The notes under the pieces: generated by a model
Databases searched by the model: none
What the model was told of the DNA's origin: nothing
Seen by the model: only the letters and a program-made list of their open reading frames with translations
Translations under genes and position numbers: made by a program
Shown: positions 5,517-6,493 of the stretch, one piece after another
How positions within the stretch are numbered: the stretch's first letter is position 1
Layout: every line of letters starts with the position of its first letter
DNA from: Clostridia bacterium BRH_c25
Lineage (GTDB): Bacteria; Bacillota_A; Clostridia; Lutisporales; Lutisporaceae
Reading direction: 5' to 3'
NCBI GenBank assembly: GCA_001515955.1
Contig: LOES01000123.1
Span: 1 to 6,493, forward strand
DNA length: 6,493 nt

Positions 5517-5565
5517 AGAAAGCTAAAGGCGGAGGTTAGTCTCCGCTTTTAGCTTTCTGTTGTTT
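5517..5565 (+). terminator. Strong rho-independent terminator, probably bidirectional
   Basis: The stem 5517-5534 pairs with 5541-5558 over 18 bp, with one G-U pair (5528/5547) and a 6-nt loop GTTAGT. GTTGTTTTCT follows. It starts 5 nt after the lipoprotein stop. On the minus strand the G-U becomes C-A and the trailing U-run is weaker (TTTAGCTTTCTAAATC), but it could also serve the convergent oxidoreductase gene. Confidence 0.85.
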
Positions 5566-5607
5566 TCTCAAATCTTCCGGATAGAAATTTGGTACCAGTG
5601 ACTATAT

Positions 5608-6493
5608 TTACTTTGCGGAGCGTCTCTTGCTTTTTATGAAGGGATTGTATAGTTTTATGCTTTTTGATATAGATGATATTCTGAAAAAGGGATTATTGTA
5701 TATAGCATTTTTTATGATTGGCAGCCCTATGAGCGTTATTAATAAGTCGTTTTTTGAATTATCCATAGTATTCATTGATTTATGGAGCTCATGCAGCTTG
5801 AGTATATCTTCAAATATAGGCCTTGCCAGAGTGTTATAGTCTTTTCCGTATATTATTGCACGGGCGGCAAGCATTCCGCTTTCTATGGCATTGAGTCCGC
5901 CGCAGCCTATCAGATCGTCTGTGAAGCCTGCAGAATTTCCTACAAAAAGTATGTTGCTCACCTGAAGAGGCTGAACAAAACCACAGTCATGCTCAGTATC
6001 TGTAGTGCCGGAAATGTAATAGTCAATATTTTCGGTAAACAGGAACTCCTTCCAGTAGTAATCAAGTTCATAGCCGGTTATACCGTTTACAATCTGTACC
6101 AGGCTTGCTTCCTTATCATTGACGGGGATAAGATAACAGAACCCGTTTTTCGCATAGCTGGCGTCCAGCCACATAATAATTTCTGCAGGCTTGAATTTCC
6201 CCAAAACCGTAGCAATTCGGGCTTGGGTATTGAAGGTATCCGTCCATACCCCCAAATTCCTTGGAGTGATACTATTCGCAGTTGCTACCACAATATAATC
6301 ATATTCATCTTTGATATCTTCAGAGTCTATATATTTATTAAAGGTTATGGGACTACCTAAATAATTCAGCAGCTGCTTTTCCAGTGCGTAATTATGATAT
6401 CCCCTTTTGAATATATATCCCAGGCTTCCTCTTTCGACTGCCCTATGGTTCGGTGAAAACATAACCATTTTTTTTATGTGATTAAGAGGTGTA
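5608..6493 (-). CDS. FAD-dependent oxidoreductase, geranylgeranyl-reductase type (N-terminus outside window)
   Basis: The minus-strand frame stays open to the window edge: eight codons (TPLNHIKK) precede ATG 6468, so that ATG is probably internal and the N-terminal GxGxxG FAD-binding fold lies beyond the edge. The visible 294 residues hold a strand motif DYIVVATAN, where the family usually has VVATG. A substrate-domain stretch follows (MWLDASYAKNGFCYLIPV). The second FAD-contact motif is NILFVGNSAGFTDDLIGCGG and runs on into LNAIESGMLAARAI; its GNSAG core lies at 5926-5940. The C-terminal tail is helical and basic. Layout matches the geranylgeranyl reductase / PHBH-like flavoprotein group, which in some members saturates isoprenoid chains; substrate here is unknown. 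The usual GD of the second motif is GN. Gene order is convergent with the lipoprotein gene. Confidence 0.8.
   Translation of the reverse strand, partial: TPLNHIKKMVMFSPNHRAVERGSLGYIFKRGYHNYALEKQLLNYLGSPITFNKYIDSEDIKDEYDYIVVATANSITPRNLGVWTDTFNTQARIATVLGKFKPAEIIMWLDASYAKNGFCYLIPVNDKEASLVQIVNGITGYELDYYWKEFLFTENIDYYISGTTDTEHDCGFVQPLQVSNILFVGNSAGFTDDLIGCGGLNAIESGMLAARAIIYGKDYNTLARPIFEDILKLHELHKSMNTMDNSKNDLLITLIGLPIIKNAIYNNPFFRISSISKSIKLYNPFIKSKRRSAK

Noticed and set aside
5782..6360. Open frame of 192 codons on the plus strand inside the FAD oxidoreductase gene
   Set aside because: The minus-strand frame has recognisable flavoprotein motifs; this one is its complement.

Overview
The window reads as chromosomal DNA of an anaerobic low-GC Gram-positive bacterium, most likely class Clostridia. 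The reasons are a V-type (not F-type) ATP synthase operon end, a short-form hybrid cluster protein with a Crp/Fnr-type operator, AGGAGG-like ribosome binding sites, a lipoprotein with SH3b and DUF4015-type domains, and A/T-rich spacers. I cannot fix the genus from sequence alone.

Layout: (1) 2-942, plus strand: the 3' end of the V-ATPase operon, with the C-terminal part of subunit B and all of subunit D. (2) 942-1036: a heptanucleotide repeat block with 15-bp inverted arms and an internal 16-bp palindrome, filling the convergent gap. (3) 1039-2328, minus strand: hcp, with a strong RBS, a TAGAAT -10 box and a perfect TGTGAT/ATCACA dyad centred at -41.5 from the predicted start of transcription. 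(4) 2471-2498: a second, different heptamer array. (5) 2622-3155, plus: a two-TM protein with a likely PH-like domain, with its own promoter. (6) 3157-3451: a highly structured non-coding stretch. Its core is a sharp-edged 213-bp imperfect inverted repeat (3201-3413) whose tip carries two hairpins with the same hexaloop. (7) 3414-3731: remnant of an SdpI/DUF1648-type membrane protein, then a terminator. (8) 3869-5512, plus: an extended -10 promoter, a structured leader of about 138 nt with mini-ORFs, and a secreted lipoprotein with an SH3b domain and a glycoside-hydrolase-like domain. (9) 5517-5560: a strong terminator, probably shared with (10) 5608 to the window end, minus: a partial FAD-dependent oxidoreductase of the geranylgeranyl-reductase type.

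The genes do not form one pathway. They are housekeeping or stress genes (ATPase, Hcp, cell-envelope lipoprotein, FAD oxidoreductase) separated by unusually structured spacers. The best candidate for something undescribed is the 3201-3413 element. It folds into a long stem of about 73 bp topped by a two-hairpin fork. On the minus strand both loops match the CANGGANG hairpin consensus bound by CsrA/RsmE proteins, and three arm mismatches become G-U pairs on that strand only. It may be a structured RNA or a small palindromic mobile element; the sequence alone does not decide.
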